Source of the DNA: Deltaproteobacteria bacterium
Lineage (GTDB): Bacteria; Desulfobacterota; Desulfobacteria; Desulfobacterales; ETH-SRB1
Reading direction: 5' to 3'
Assembly: GCA_030611115.1 (NCBI GenBank)
Contig: JAUWQK010000118.1
Coordinates: 1 to 5,139, forward strand
DNA: 5,139 bases
Both the position numbers and the translations under genes were made by a program. The notes below the pieces were generated by a model. It searched no databases and was not told the origin of the DNA. It saw only the letters and a list, made by a program, of their open reading frames with translations. Positions 1 to 5,139 of this stretch are shown in pieces; position 1 is the first letter of the stretch, and each line of letters starts with the position of its first letter.

Positions 1-213
1 TATGCAGCCAGGAAAGAACTTGGTTTGTGTAATTCGAGCGCCATTGGTGAAAAGATGAATGATCTTGTAGTTTCAGAGCGTCAAAAACATAATGGGATGA
101 GCTGGTCAAAAACAGGCTCTGTAAGCCTGGCAACAATCACCGCCTTAAAAAGAAATAAAGAAAGTGACAAATGGTTCGAAGCGAAGGAATTAGATTTTAA
201 ACTGGCGGCTTAA
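1..213 (+). CDS. Transposase, C-terminal fragment (5' end outside the window)
   Basis: The frame is open from the first base to a TAA at 211-213, giving about 70 residues. The internal TTG at 25 is not a convincing start, because the frame runs on upstream off the window edge as YAARKELG. The segment has a short glycine/serine patch (GLCNSSAIGE), then a basic stretch (SERQKHNGMSWSKTGS), then a helix-like stretch ending in WFEAKELDF. This resembles the C-terminal tail of DDE transposases of the ISKra4/ISLre2 type, where a Gly-Met-x-Trp motif follows the last catalytic region. The family assignment is from memory of that pattern and is uncertain. The catalytic acidic residues would lie upstream, outside the window. 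It is the only recognisable gene on the plus strand, and its last 24 nt overlap the end of the convergent thioredoxin-like frame. That overlap suggests the insertion sequence landed inside that gene. Confidence 0.6.
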   Translation, partial: YAARKELGLCNSSAIGEKMNDLVVSERQKHNGMSWSKTGSVSLATITALKRNKESDKWFEAKELDFKLAA

Positions 214-232
214 TCCTACCCGCACAGCTTGA
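1..232 (+). mobile_element. Right end of an insertion sequence, boundary approximate
   Basis: The transposase fragment ends at 213. The sequence just beyond it, CCTACCCGCACAGC (216-229), is a plausible terminal repeat region. Past about 230 the minus strand reads as ordinary thioredoxin-fold protein, so the insertion junction is placed between roughly 222 and 234. The opposite end is outside the window, so neither the inverted repeat nor the target duplication can be checked. This is inference from gene context. Confidence 0.45.
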
Positions 233-753
233 AAGTTTTCATCCAGCAAAAGCGTTGGTGCGGATCGAATATTATTCAGCTCTGCAATTTCAGGAAAAAG
301 TGTGCCGTCAATAATTTCAAGCTTTATTAACTCATTCGCAAAAGTAAGGGGAATAAGCTGCTTAACACTTTTCGGGCAAAAAGGACATTGTTTTGCTATA
401 TATAATTTAAGATCAGCGGGAATTTTAACTTTATCAAGTCGATTTTGCACTTCGCCGGTTAATTTAAACGAATTGCCGTCAAGTAAAGTCAGTGCTTCAA
501 GAAATGGCTCTAATTCAGCCTCAAGAGGTATGGCATGGTAATATATACTTCTGCCCACCTTGATGGCAGGCACCTGGTTTTCATCATCCTTGATTTGATT
601 AATACTGAGTTTGGAAGCAAGATTTGATAATTTATCACTGAATTCTCTAAACTCAAAATCTCTTTCATCTTTTGTCAGAATCAGATCTATTTCGATGTTA
701 CCGGATAATCCATCATTCCATTTTTTAATTGTTTTTTCTTCCTGTGGTGTCAT
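190..753 (-). CDS. Two-domain thioredoxin/glutaredoxin-like protein, 3' end apparently truncated by an IS
   Basis: 187 residues, ATG at 753-751, preceded by AAGGA (761-765) with 7-nt spacing. Residues about 1-90 look like a degenerate thioredoxin fold with no cysteines (VPAIKVG and IYYHAIPLEAELEPFLEAL resemble its last strands and helix). Residues about 108-175 form a second thioredoxin fold with LKLYIAKQCPFCP, where Cys123 and Cys126 make the CPFC redox motif, and a cis-Pro loop at SAPT (Pro166). This two-domain layout recalls protein disulfide oxidoreductases and the AhpF N-terminal domain. A role in thiol-disulfide exchange in the cytoplasm is likely, since no signal peptide is seen. The fold should continue after LLLDENF with a last strand and helix. 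Instead the final 12 or so residues (AVRVGLSRQFKI) are encoded by the end of the neighbouring insertion sequence. The protein is therefore probably a broken or shortened version. It lies 154 nt downstream of the response regulator gene on the same strand. Confidence 0.75.
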   Translation of the reverse strand: MTPQEEKTIKKWNDGLSGNIEIDLILTKDERDFEFREFSDKLSNLASKLSINQIKDDENQVPAIKVGRSIYYHAIPLEAELEPFLEALTLLDGNSFKLTGEVQNRLDKVKIPADLKLYIAKQCPFCPKSVKQLIPLTFANELIKLEIIDGTLFPEIAELNNIRSAPTLLLDENFQAVRVGLSRQFKI

Positions 754-786
754 TCCACAATCCTTATAATAACTCGTAATTTAGAT

Positions 787-906
787 GGCAAAGTAAAAAG
801 CTTCAGTTTCAAGGCGCGCAAATCCTGAGGAGAGAGACGTACTTATAGCTACGTCGCAATGACGAAGGATGCAGCGCAACGCAGAAAATGAACTTTTTAC
901 AAAGCC
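787..906. repeat. 120-bp imperfect palindromic intergenic element
   Basis: The two ends are inverted copies: 787-810 begins GGCAAAGTAAAAAGCTTCA, and the reverse complement of 884-906 begins GGCTTTGTAAAAAGTTCA. Further in, GCGCAAATCCT (816-826) faces AGGATGCAGCGC (867-878). The centre is a GACGTA/TACGTC stem (836-841 and 850-855) around an 8-nt loop. The whole element can fold into one long hairpin. It starts one base after the response regulator stop and ends 33 nt before the thioredoxin-like start. It may reduce read-through between the two genes or be a dispersed MITE/REP-type repeat. No T-run typical of an intrinsic terminator directly follows the stem, and no target duplication is visible. 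Confidence 0.75.
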
Positions 907-907
907 G

Positions 908-1639
908 TCAATCTTGATCGAAAACATAGCCGATTGAACGGAGGCTTTTAAAATGCACCGGCTTTTTGGGATTATCCTCAAAATACTTTCTAAACCTCAC
1001 AATAAAATTATCTACAGTTCTGGTTGTCGTATCTCTATTGTAACCCCAGCCTATTTCCAAAAGTTTGCTTCTGGAAAGCGGCTTGCCTCGATTTGCAATA
1101 AAAAGTTTTAAAAGTTTTACTTCCTGCTCTGTCAGATTTATTTTTCCGCATTTACAGTCTGCAACGGAAGTCTCAAAATTGATGTGGTTGCCTCCAAAAG
1201 CATAGGTTTTCGGTAATGAAGCAAGACCGGAGCCGTTTATATCATTTTCCCCACGGTTCCAGGATCCCCTGGTTAAAAGTCTTTCAACTCTCAGCAAAAA
1301 CTCTTCGAGGTTGAAAGGCTTTGAAAGATAATCATCTACCCCATAAGAAAAACCTTTTATCCTGTCATCGGGTTCGCCCTTGGCTGATAAAATAAGTATA
1401 GGAATCCGTTCATCCTCAAGACGGATATTTTGAAGCACAGACAATCCGTCAATTCCCGGCAGCATTATATCAAGCACTATCAGATCCGGCATCCATTCTT
1501 TCCATTTTTTAAGGCCTGAAACACCGTCTGAAGCAATAATTACATCATATCCCTGGAGTGAAAGATTCAATTTTAAACCTTCCGCTATATGTCTCTCATC
1601 TTCAATTACAAGAATACGCTTCTTATCGACATCATTCAT
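908..1639 (-). CDS. OmpR/PhoB-family response regulator
   Basis: 243 residues, ATG at 1639-1637 with AGGGTG (1645-1650) as ribosome binding site. The receiver domain spans residues 8 to about 122: acidic pair Glu13-Asp14, phospho-acceptor Asp57 in LIVLDIMLPG, Ser85 in the LILSAK strand, Tyr104 and Lys107 in DDYLSKPF. The key receiver residues are thus present. After a linker rich in Gly/Asn (about 124-140) comes a winged-helix DNA-binding domain (about 143-240), including LTEQEVKLLKLF, the recognition-helix region TTTRTVDNFIVRFRKYF, and the wing ending SLRSIGYVF. Length and domain order are normal for the family. The protein is a cytoplasmic DNA-binding transcription factor activated by phosphorylation. 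The likely partner is the histidine kinase encoded just upstream on the same strand, although a 210-nt spacer separates them. Which genes it controls cannot be read from this window. The stop codon sits one base from a 120-bp palindrome. Confidence 0.95.
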   Translation of the reverse strand: MNDVDKKRILVIEDERHIAEGLKLNLSLQGYDVIIASDGVSGLKKWKEWMPDLIVLDIMLPGIDGLSVLQNIRLEDERIPILILSAKGEPDDRIKGFSYGVDDYLSKPFNLEEFLLRVERLLTRGSWNRGENDINGSGLASLPKTYAFGGNHINFETSVADCKCGKINLTEQEVKLLKLFIANRGKPLSRSKLLEIGWGYNRDTTTRTVDNFIVRFRKYFEDNPKKPVHFKSLRSIGYVFDQD

Positions 1640-1656
1640 GAAAGCACCCTATCAAA

Positions 1657-1684
1657 ATTGATGATTGTCGATTGATGATTGTCG
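1657..1684. repeat. Tandem 14-bp direct repeat, two copies
   Basis: ATTGATGATTGTCG occurs at 1657-1670 and again, identical and without a gap, at 1671-1684, followed by a partial third ATT. It lies just upstream of the response regulator ribosome binding site. It is complementary to the ACAATCATCA cluster near the kinase stop codon. Confidence 0.9.
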
Positions 1685-1709
1685 ATTTGTGGAATCGCTT
1701 CGCTCTGTC

Positions 1710-1736
1710 ATTTTAAATGAAACTACGCCGAAGCAA
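1710..1736 (-). promoter_or_regulatory. Weak candidate promoter for the response regulator
   Basis: Read on the minus strand, TTGCTT (1736-1731) and TAAAAT (1715-1710) resemble sigma-70 -35 and -10 boxes, but the spacer is only 15 nt. It lies about 70 nt before the regulator start. This is a weak match, given because the spacer is long enough to need its own promoter. Confidence 0.2.
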
Positions 1737-1808
1737 GCTTTTGGAAATTTAACCCAATAAATCACGAAAATCCGTGTAATCTGCGGATTAAAATTAATAG
1801 AATACCTT

Positions 1809-1862
1809 CAATCATCAGTCAACAGTCAACAATCATCAGTCAAGAGTCATCAATCCCCAATC
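1809..1862. repeat. Degenerate short-repeat cluster overlapping the kinase 3' end
   Basis: Units related to CAATCATCAGTCAACAGT recur: AATCATCAGTCAA occurs at 1810-1822 and again at 1831-1843, followed by AGTCATCAATCCCCAATCCCCA. The cluster runs into the kinase reading frame, so its last residues (LGIGD) and stop codon are written in repeat sequence. ACAATCATCA at 1829-1838 is the exact reverse complement of part of the tandem 14-mer at 1657-1684. Confidence 0.75.
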
Positions 1863-2809
1863 CCCAAGGGTAGAATTAAAGTAAAAACCGATCCTTTTCC
1901 TATTCCTTTACTTTCCGCAATGACTTTTCCTTTATGGATTCGAGCAATATTCTGGACAAGATGCAGACCAAGACCGCTGCCCTTTGCCGACATATTATCA
2001 GACCGACCGGCCTGATAAAATTTCCTGAATATTTTCTTGGTTTCATTCTTATCAAATCCAATCCCGTTGTCCTCAAAATGTATGTGTAATTCACGTTTTT
2101 GGGGCTCAAAAGTAATATCTATTTTGGGTCTTTCCGACGCGTTATATTTAACAGCATTAGTCAAAAAATTCATAAGGAGCATCTCAAATAAAGACAAATC
2201 TATCCGACAAGAAAAGGACCGGCCGGATGGATTATGAATGTTTATCTCGCAATTCTGAAAAAAATGGTTGTTGTTTTTAAGAAATTGTTTAACTACTTGA
2301 TTGATATTTTCTGTAGAAAAATTTCCTTTATAATTCTTGCTTTGAATTCTGGCAAGATTCAATATGCGGTTTATGTTGTCAGAAAGCTGGGTTACATCCT
2401 GAAGCATATAGCGGATGTATTTAAGCCGATCTTCTCTGGAAAGCTCATGCTTTAAAAATGTTTCCAGATATAACTTCAATGAAGTAACTGGAGTTTTCAG
2501 CTCATGGGTAAAATTATTGATGAAATTATGTTGCAGTCTATAAAGTTGAGCTGTTTTCTGAGTATAAACAAATATCATCAATATACCCATAAGAATTATA
2601 CCGACAAGAATCGAAAGAACCATAATAACTACCCAGGTCTGAGGTTCCAGAACCTGACTGGAATCAAGGTCAAATCTTAACATAACAGCTTTAAGTCCTG
2701 TGCTGACCTCCATGTACCAGTGGATATACAGGATCAGAGACAATGCCAGGGCTACTACCGATAAAATAAAGATAAGAATCGGATGAAAAAACAGTTTTGT
2801 TTTATGCAT
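1850..2809 (-). CDS. Membrane sensor histidine kinase (HisKA-HATPase_c, no HAMP)
   Basis: 319 residues, ATG at 2809-2807 with GAAGG (2818-2822) 8 nt upstream. Two hydrophobic segments (about 9-30 and 58-81) bracket an external loop of only about 27 residues. The cytoplasmic part follows directly, without recognisable HAMP or PAS. The dimerisation domain has the phospho-acceptor motif FTHELKTP with His102. The catalytic domain carries the N box with Asn218 in NFLTNAVKYN, the G1 box DNGIGF (247-252), the F box IFRKFYQ (260-266) and the G2 box GSGLGL (277-282). All motifs needed for autophosphorylation are therefore visible. It should phosphorylate Asp57 of the regulator encoded downstream. The signal is unknown. 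The tiny loop leaves little room for a ligand-binding domain, so sensing within the membrane or through a partner protein is more likely. The gene stands before its regulator, the reverse of the commonest order. Its last codons lie in repeat DNA. Confidence 0.95.
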   Translation of the reverse strand: MHKTKLFFHPILIFILSVVALALSLILYIHWYMEVSTGLKAVMLRFDLDSSQVLEPQTWVVIMVLSILVGIILMGILMIFVYTQKTAQLYRLQHNFINNFTHELKTPVTSLKLYLETFLKHELSREDRLKYIRYMLQDVTQLSDNINRILNLARIQSKNYKGNFSTENINQVVKQFLKNNNHFFQNCEINIHNPSGRSFSCRIDLSLFEMLLMNFLTNAVKYNASERPKIDITFEPQKRELHIHFEDNGIGFDKNETKKIFRKFYQAGRSDNMSAKGSGLGLHLVQNIARIHKGKVIAESKGIGKGSVFTLILPLGIGD

Positions 2810-2881
2810 AATTTCAGCCTTCGCAGGAATCCAGAAACCAATACCACAATTTATTGAAATGTTACAACCTTACTTTATTCG

Positions 2882-3039
2882 TAGTGTCGTGTCATGCGTG
2901 AAATATCGTATCAGGTACTCGTCATTCCCGCGAAGGCGGGAATCCAGTCCCCGATCAGGTCGAGGACAAGCATTTCTGACTACTTCGGTGCTTTTGGATT
3001 CCCGCCTTCGCGGGAATGACGGCCAAATTTGCGACACTA
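2882..3039. repeat. 158-bp composite palindromic element with two dRS3-like hairpins
   Basis: A perfect 27-bp inverted repeat lies at 2920-2946 and 2995-3021, separated by 48 bp. Each arm is itself a small hairpin, ATTCCCGC/GCGGGAAT around GAAG, and fits the ATTCCC-N8-GGGAAT core of the Neisseria dRS3 repeat. Outer 8-bp inverted ends TAGTGTCG (2882-2889) and CGACACTA (3032-3039) suggest a bounded element. The left and right flanks show no duplication longer than a possible TA. The element begins two bases after the rpmE stop and ends about 70 bp before the kinase start. Its hairpins could shape the rpmE mRNA end, but no T-tract follows in the direction of transcription. Confidence 0.85.
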
Positions 3040-3041
3040 AG

Positions 3042-3248
3042 TTACTTCTGAAACTTTTCATATTTTTTGCGGAAACGTTCAATTCTACCGGCTGTATCAA
3101 TGAGTTTCTGCTTGCCTGTAAAAAATGGATGGCATTTTGAACATATTTCAATCCGTATATTTGATTTTGTTGAACCGAGTTCAATCACATTTCCACATGC
3201 ACACGTAATAGTAGTATTAGAGTACTTAGGATGTATGTCAGCTTTCAT
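3042..3248 (-). CDS. rpmE: 50S ribosomal protein bL31, zinc-binding form
   Basis: 68 residues, ATG at 3248-3246 with AGGGAG (3255-3260) 6 nt upstream. The start MKADIHPKY, the motif CACGN and the segment [15 protein letters not shown] with a basic C-terminus are diagnostic of bL31, a large-subunit protein near the central protuberance that takes part in the bridge to the small subunit. Four cysteines at 16, 18, 36 and 39 form the zinc ribbon of the C+ type, as opposed to the zinc-free paralogue induced on zinc starvation. Length is typical. It follows rho after 14 nt, so the two are almost certainly co-transcribed, an arrangement seen in many proteobacteria. A palindromic element begins immediately after the stop codon. 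Confidence 0.98.
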   Translation of the reverse strand: MKADIHPKYSNTTITCACGNVIELGSTKSNIRIEICSKCHPFFTGKQKLIDTAGRIERFRKKYEKFQK

Positions 3249-3262
3249 TTTATACTCCCTTA

Positions 3263-4510
3263 TTATGAATTCATTGAATTTAAAAAACTCTTATTATCCT
3301 TTGTTCCGCTCATTTTTTCAAGTAAAAATTCCATACTGTCTGAAGGATTTAATGAGGAAAGGAGTTTTCTTAATATCCAGACACGGTTAAGAGTCTCTTC
3401 ATCCAGCAGCAACTCTTCTTTCCGGGTACCTGATTTCTTTATATCAATCGCAGGGAATAATCTTTTATCAGAAAGTCTTCTATCTAATTGAATTTCCATA
3501 TTGCCTGTGCCCTTGAATTCCTCAAAAATAACTTCATCCATCCGGCTTCCTGTATCAACCAGAGCGGTTGCTATAATAGTAAGGCTTCCACCCTCTTCAA
3601 TATTTCTGGCCGCGCCAAAAAAACGTTTCGGCCGCTGGAGAGCATTTGAATCAACTCCTCCGGAAAGAATCTTTCCGCTTGGCGGCATAACAGAATTATA
3701 GGCACGCGCAAGTCTTGTTATGCTATCCAGCAGAACAATAACATCCTTTTTGTGTTCCACCAGCCTTTTTGCCTTTTCGATCACCATTTCGGCGACCTGA
3801 ACATGTCTTTCGGCAGGTTCATCAAAAGTTGAGCTTATGACTTCCGCATTAACTGATCGTTGCATATCCGTCACTTCTTCAGGGCGTTCATCAATCAGAA
3901 GAATAAAAGGAATAATATCTTTATGGTTGGCAATAACGCTGTTGGCAATATTCTGCAAAAGCATTGTTTTCCCTGACCTGGGAGGTGAAACGATCAGGCC
4001 CCTCTGGCCAAAACCAATAGGAATCATAAGATCCATTATTCGTGTGGAGTAATTATCGGAAGAAGCTTCAAGGTTTATTTTTCTGTCAGGATAAAGCGGG
4101 GTCAGATTGTCAAAAAGGATTTTTTCCCTGGCCACCTCAGGATCTTCATAGTTTACAGCCTCAACTTTCAAAAGCGCAAAATACCGTTCAGACTCCTTTG
4201 GCCGTCGGATCTGCCCCGACACAGTATCTCCAGTCCGCAGATTGAAACGACGTATCTGTGACGGAGAAACATAAATGTCATCAGGGCCGGGAAGATAATT
4301 GGAATTAGGCGATCTCAAGAACCCGAATCCGTCAGGCAAAATCTCAAGTGTTCCTTCGCCGAATATTAAACCATCCTTTTCAATCTGGGCCTGCAGAAGG
4401 GCAAAAACAAGATCCTGCCTTCGCATTCCGGCAGCACCCTCAATATTAAAACTCTTTGCCATATCTGTCAGTTCACTTATTTTCTTGTCTTTTAATTCAA
4501 CTATGTTCAT
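3263..4510 (-). CDS. rho: Transcription termination factor Rho
   Basis: 415 residues, close to the 419 of the E. coli protein. ATG at 4510-4508 with AAGGGG (4520-4525) 9 nt upstream. Rho is a hexameric RNA-dependent ATPase/helicase that loads on nascent RNA and terminates transcription. Residues 1-46 form the N-terminal helical domain ([14 protein letters not shown]). Residues about 47-118 are the cold-shock-like primary RNA-binding domain, with [14 protein letters not shown]. The ATPase domain follows, with Walker A SPPRSGKT (175-182), [10 protein letters not shown] (204-213), and Walker [11 protein letters not shown] (257-266, Asp262). The secondary RNA-binding Q/R-loop region is [22 protein letters not shown] (split as [11 protein letters not shown] at 282-292, then [11 protein letters not shown]). 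The C-terminal helices end as in other Rho proteins. There is no long N-terminal insertion of the kind seen in Actinobacteria or some Bacteroidetes, and no missing key residue. It is the first gene of the rho-rpmE pair. Its upstream region is occupied by a MITE-like element, which may affect its promoter or leader. Confidence 0.99.
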   Translation of the reverse strand: MNIVELKDKKISELTDMAKSFNIEGAAGMRRQDLVFALLQAQIEKDGLIFGEGTLEILPDGFGFLRSPNSNYLPGPDDIYVSPSQIRRFNLRTGDTVSGQIRRPKESERYFALLKVEAVNYEDPEVAREKILFDNLTPLYPDRKINLEASSDNYSTRIMDLMIPIGFGQRGLIVSPPRSGKTMLLQNIANSVIANHKDIIPFILLIDERPEEVTDMQRSVNAEVISSTFDEPAERHVQVAEMVIEKAKRLVEHKKDVIVLLDSITRLARAYNSVMPPSGKILSGGVDSNALQRPKRFFGAARNIEEGGSLTIIATALVDTGSRMDEVIFEEFKGTGNMEIQLDRRLSDKRLFPAIDIKKSGTRKEELLLDEETLNRVWILRKLLSSLNPSDSMEFLLEKMSGTKDNKSFLNSMNS

Positions 4511-4725
4511 TAAAATTTACCCCTTTACTTAATTCTTACAAACCCAATAGCCCATATTTTTCACAGCATTCAGGCTTCGTCACCCAATTAAGTCTTTAAA
4601 ACGGATTTCATGCACGCCCCACTTTATTTTATCTTCGATAGCGGAATGAGTGAAACGGCAAAAGCTGATTCCGGATGGGTTGCTTGCTGATACAGTAACT
4701 AATAGGCTGGTTCCCTGCTGGTTAT
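4511..4725 (-). other. rho upstream region, no clear promoter
   Basis: This is the 215 bp between the rho start and the MITE-like element. Apart from the rho ribosome binding site and the 56-codon open frame, I see no coding sequence, strong sigma-70 boxes or known riboswitch. In many bacteria the rho leader is itself a site of Rho autoregulation. A C-rich, G-poor stretch of the kind Rho binds is not evident on the transcribed strand here, so autoregulation cannot be argued from sequence. Confidence 0.4.
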
Positions 4726-4750
4726 TAGAGACCTTTGCAAAGCGTCCCAT
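4580..4750 (-). other. 56-codon open frame, possible remnant of a lost gene
   Basis: The frame opens at an ATG (4750-4748) inside the left terminal region of the MITE-like element and closes at TGA (4582-4580), 69 nt before the rho start. Outside the element it reads NNQQGTSLLVTVSASNPSGI, then SFCRFTHSAI, then EDKIKWGVHEIRFKDLIG. This has a balanced, protein-like composition, and I do not recognise a family. There is no good ribosome binding site at the ATG. The first eight residues come from the element itself. If real, it may be the tail of a gene cut by the element. However, when the element is removed on paper, the joined frame meets a TAA about 10 codons upstream. It could equally be chance open sequence in the rho leader. 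Confidence 0.3.
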
Positions 4751-5076
4751 TTTGTCCAATTGGCGCTAAAAGGTTAGCGCTGATGCTTCACTTTGTGTCA
4801 CTAAAGTGCCAGCGTCAGGCTCAAATTTTAAGCCTCGGAATACTCAATGTATTCCTGCAGTTAAAATTTTCGCCTTACTTGAACCTAAATTGAACGATTT
4901 TTTACTCGACTTGCACCAATCTCTTGCGCATCAAGGACTTGCGAAAAGTCTCGACATATCCATTGGTATGCCTACGATTTTCGCAAACCTTGCTGCATCA
5001 AGACCTTGGCACATTTTTTTGCAAAAAAACGCTCAACTTAGGTTGAACAAAATTGAATATTTTTCAAAGGGCTCTA
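4726..5076. mobile_element. 351-bp MITE-like element with nested hairpins
   Basis: The left end TAGAGACCTTTGCAAA (4726-4741) matches the reverse complement of the right end, TAGAGCCCTTTGAAAA (5061-5076), at 14 of 16 positions. TTAT flanks both sides (4722-4725 and 5077-5080), which looks like a target duplication. An equally valid reading is a TA duplication with ends starting GAG, as in IS630/Tc1-type transposition. Inside are three stem structures. The first is GCGCTAA/TTAGCGC (4763-4780). The second is a 59-bp imperfect palindrome centred on GGAATAC/GTATTCC (4817-4875). The third is a long palindrome with arms 4879-4947 and 4978-5047 sharing TTGCGAAAA/TTTTCGCAA next to a 30-nt loop. No transposase-like protein is encoded. 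It lies upstream of rho and was probably mobilised by a transposase elsewhere in the genome. Confidence 0.75.
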
Positions 5077-5139
5077 TTATGGAGGAATATAATTTTGTTT
5101 AGTTTAGTGATTTTTTAATATTTTTTAATTCAGAACAGA
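5077..5139. other. AT-rich flank right of the MITE-like element
   Basis: This 63-bp edge is very A+T-rich, with a repeated TTTTTTAATA-like run (about 5112-5128) and GTTTAGTTTAG at about 5097-5107. GGAGG at 5081-5085 resembles a ribosome binding site for a plus-strand gene, but a stop follows at once in the only nearby frame and no start codon with an open frame is visible. Nothing else is supported. Confidence 0.4.

Larger units (their letters stand above)
1640..1849. other. Kinase-regulator spacer filled with short repeats
   Basis: This 210-bp gap splits a two-component pair that would normally be adjacent or overlapping. It holds a tandem 14-mer near the regulator, a complementary repeat cluster near the kinase, a 13-bp palindrome TCATTTTAAATGA (1708-1720), and AATCCG/CGGATT arms (1769-1774 and 1784-1789). 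No open frame of coding character is present. The gap may hold a separate promoter for the regulator, but the evidence is thin. Confidence 0.6.

Noticed and set aside
781..981. A 66-codon minus-strand frame over the regulator 3' end
   Set aside because: It is out of frame with the confident response regulator and mostly reads the 787-906 palindrome.
1657..1684. Possible CRISPR or iteron array
   Set aside because: There are only two abutting 14-bp units with no spacers and no cas or replication gene nearby.
2840..2875. Pho-box-like or sigma-70 promoter upstream of the kinase (TTGTAACATTTC region)
   Set aside because: The 11-nt-spaced direct repeats of a Pho box are absent, and the best -10 match is only half consensus, so no site is called.
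2920..3021. Intrinsic terminator for rpmE
   Set aside because: The hairpins are strong, but no T-run follows either one on the transcribed strand, so a canonical terminator is not supported.
2859..3184. Two overlapping open frames across the rpmE tail and the repeat, on both strands
   Set aside because: Both translate the dRS3-like inverted repeat (SFPRRRES-type peptides appear on both strands), a common artefact of this palindrome, and both overlap the confident rpmE gene.
4806..5102. A 98-codon plus-strand open frame
   Set aside because: It lies almost wholly inside the palindromic MITE-like element, has no ribosome binding site, and its sequence follows from the hairpin arms and poly-A/T runs, not from a protein family.

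Overview
The window looks like bacterial chromosome of about 40% G+C, dense in genes but with every intergenic gap filled by repetitive DNA. Five recognisable genes lie on the minus strand, and one broken transposase lies on the plus strand at the left edge. The rho-rpmE pair, a Zn-type L31, an extra HK/RR pair and gaps stuffed with palindromic repeats fit an anaerobic Desulfobacterota-like (deltaproteobacterial) genome. That placement is inference from gene style, not a phylogenetic result.

Layout, right to left, in the direction of transcription of the main genes. (i) 5139-4511: no intact gene. It holds a 351-bp MITE-like element (4726-5076) with terminal inverted repeats, a flanking TTAT (or TA) duplication and nested hairpins. 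Next to it is a 56-codon open frame (4580-4750) that may be a gene remnant. (ii) 4510-3042: rho, then rpmE 14 nt later, a tight translation/transcription housekeeping operon. (iii) 3041-2810: a 158-bp palindromic element with two copies of a dRS3-like core, starting two bases past the rpmE stop. (iv) 2809-908: a two-component system written kinase first, then an OmpR/PhoB-type regulator. A 210-nt spacer between them carries complementary short repeats. (v) 907-754: a 120-bp imperfect palindrome abutting the regulator stop codon. (vi) 753-190: a two-domain thioredoxin-fold gene with a CPFC active site. Its 3' end appears cut off by an insertion sequence whose transposase C-terminus occupies 1-213.

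How the parts work together: Rho and L31 are core functions and are unrelated to the sensor system. The kinase has two membrane helices, a very small periplasmic loop and no HAMP or PAS domain. It probably senses through the membrane or a partner, and phosphorylates Asp57 of the adjacent regulator, whose target genes are not visible here. The thioredoxin-like protein lies downstream on the same strand but is separated by a strong potential hairpin, so joint expression is uncertain. I see no convincing new defence or enzymatic system. The most unusual content is the set of distinct non-coding repeat elements in consecutive gaps, above all the 351-bp element upstream of rho.
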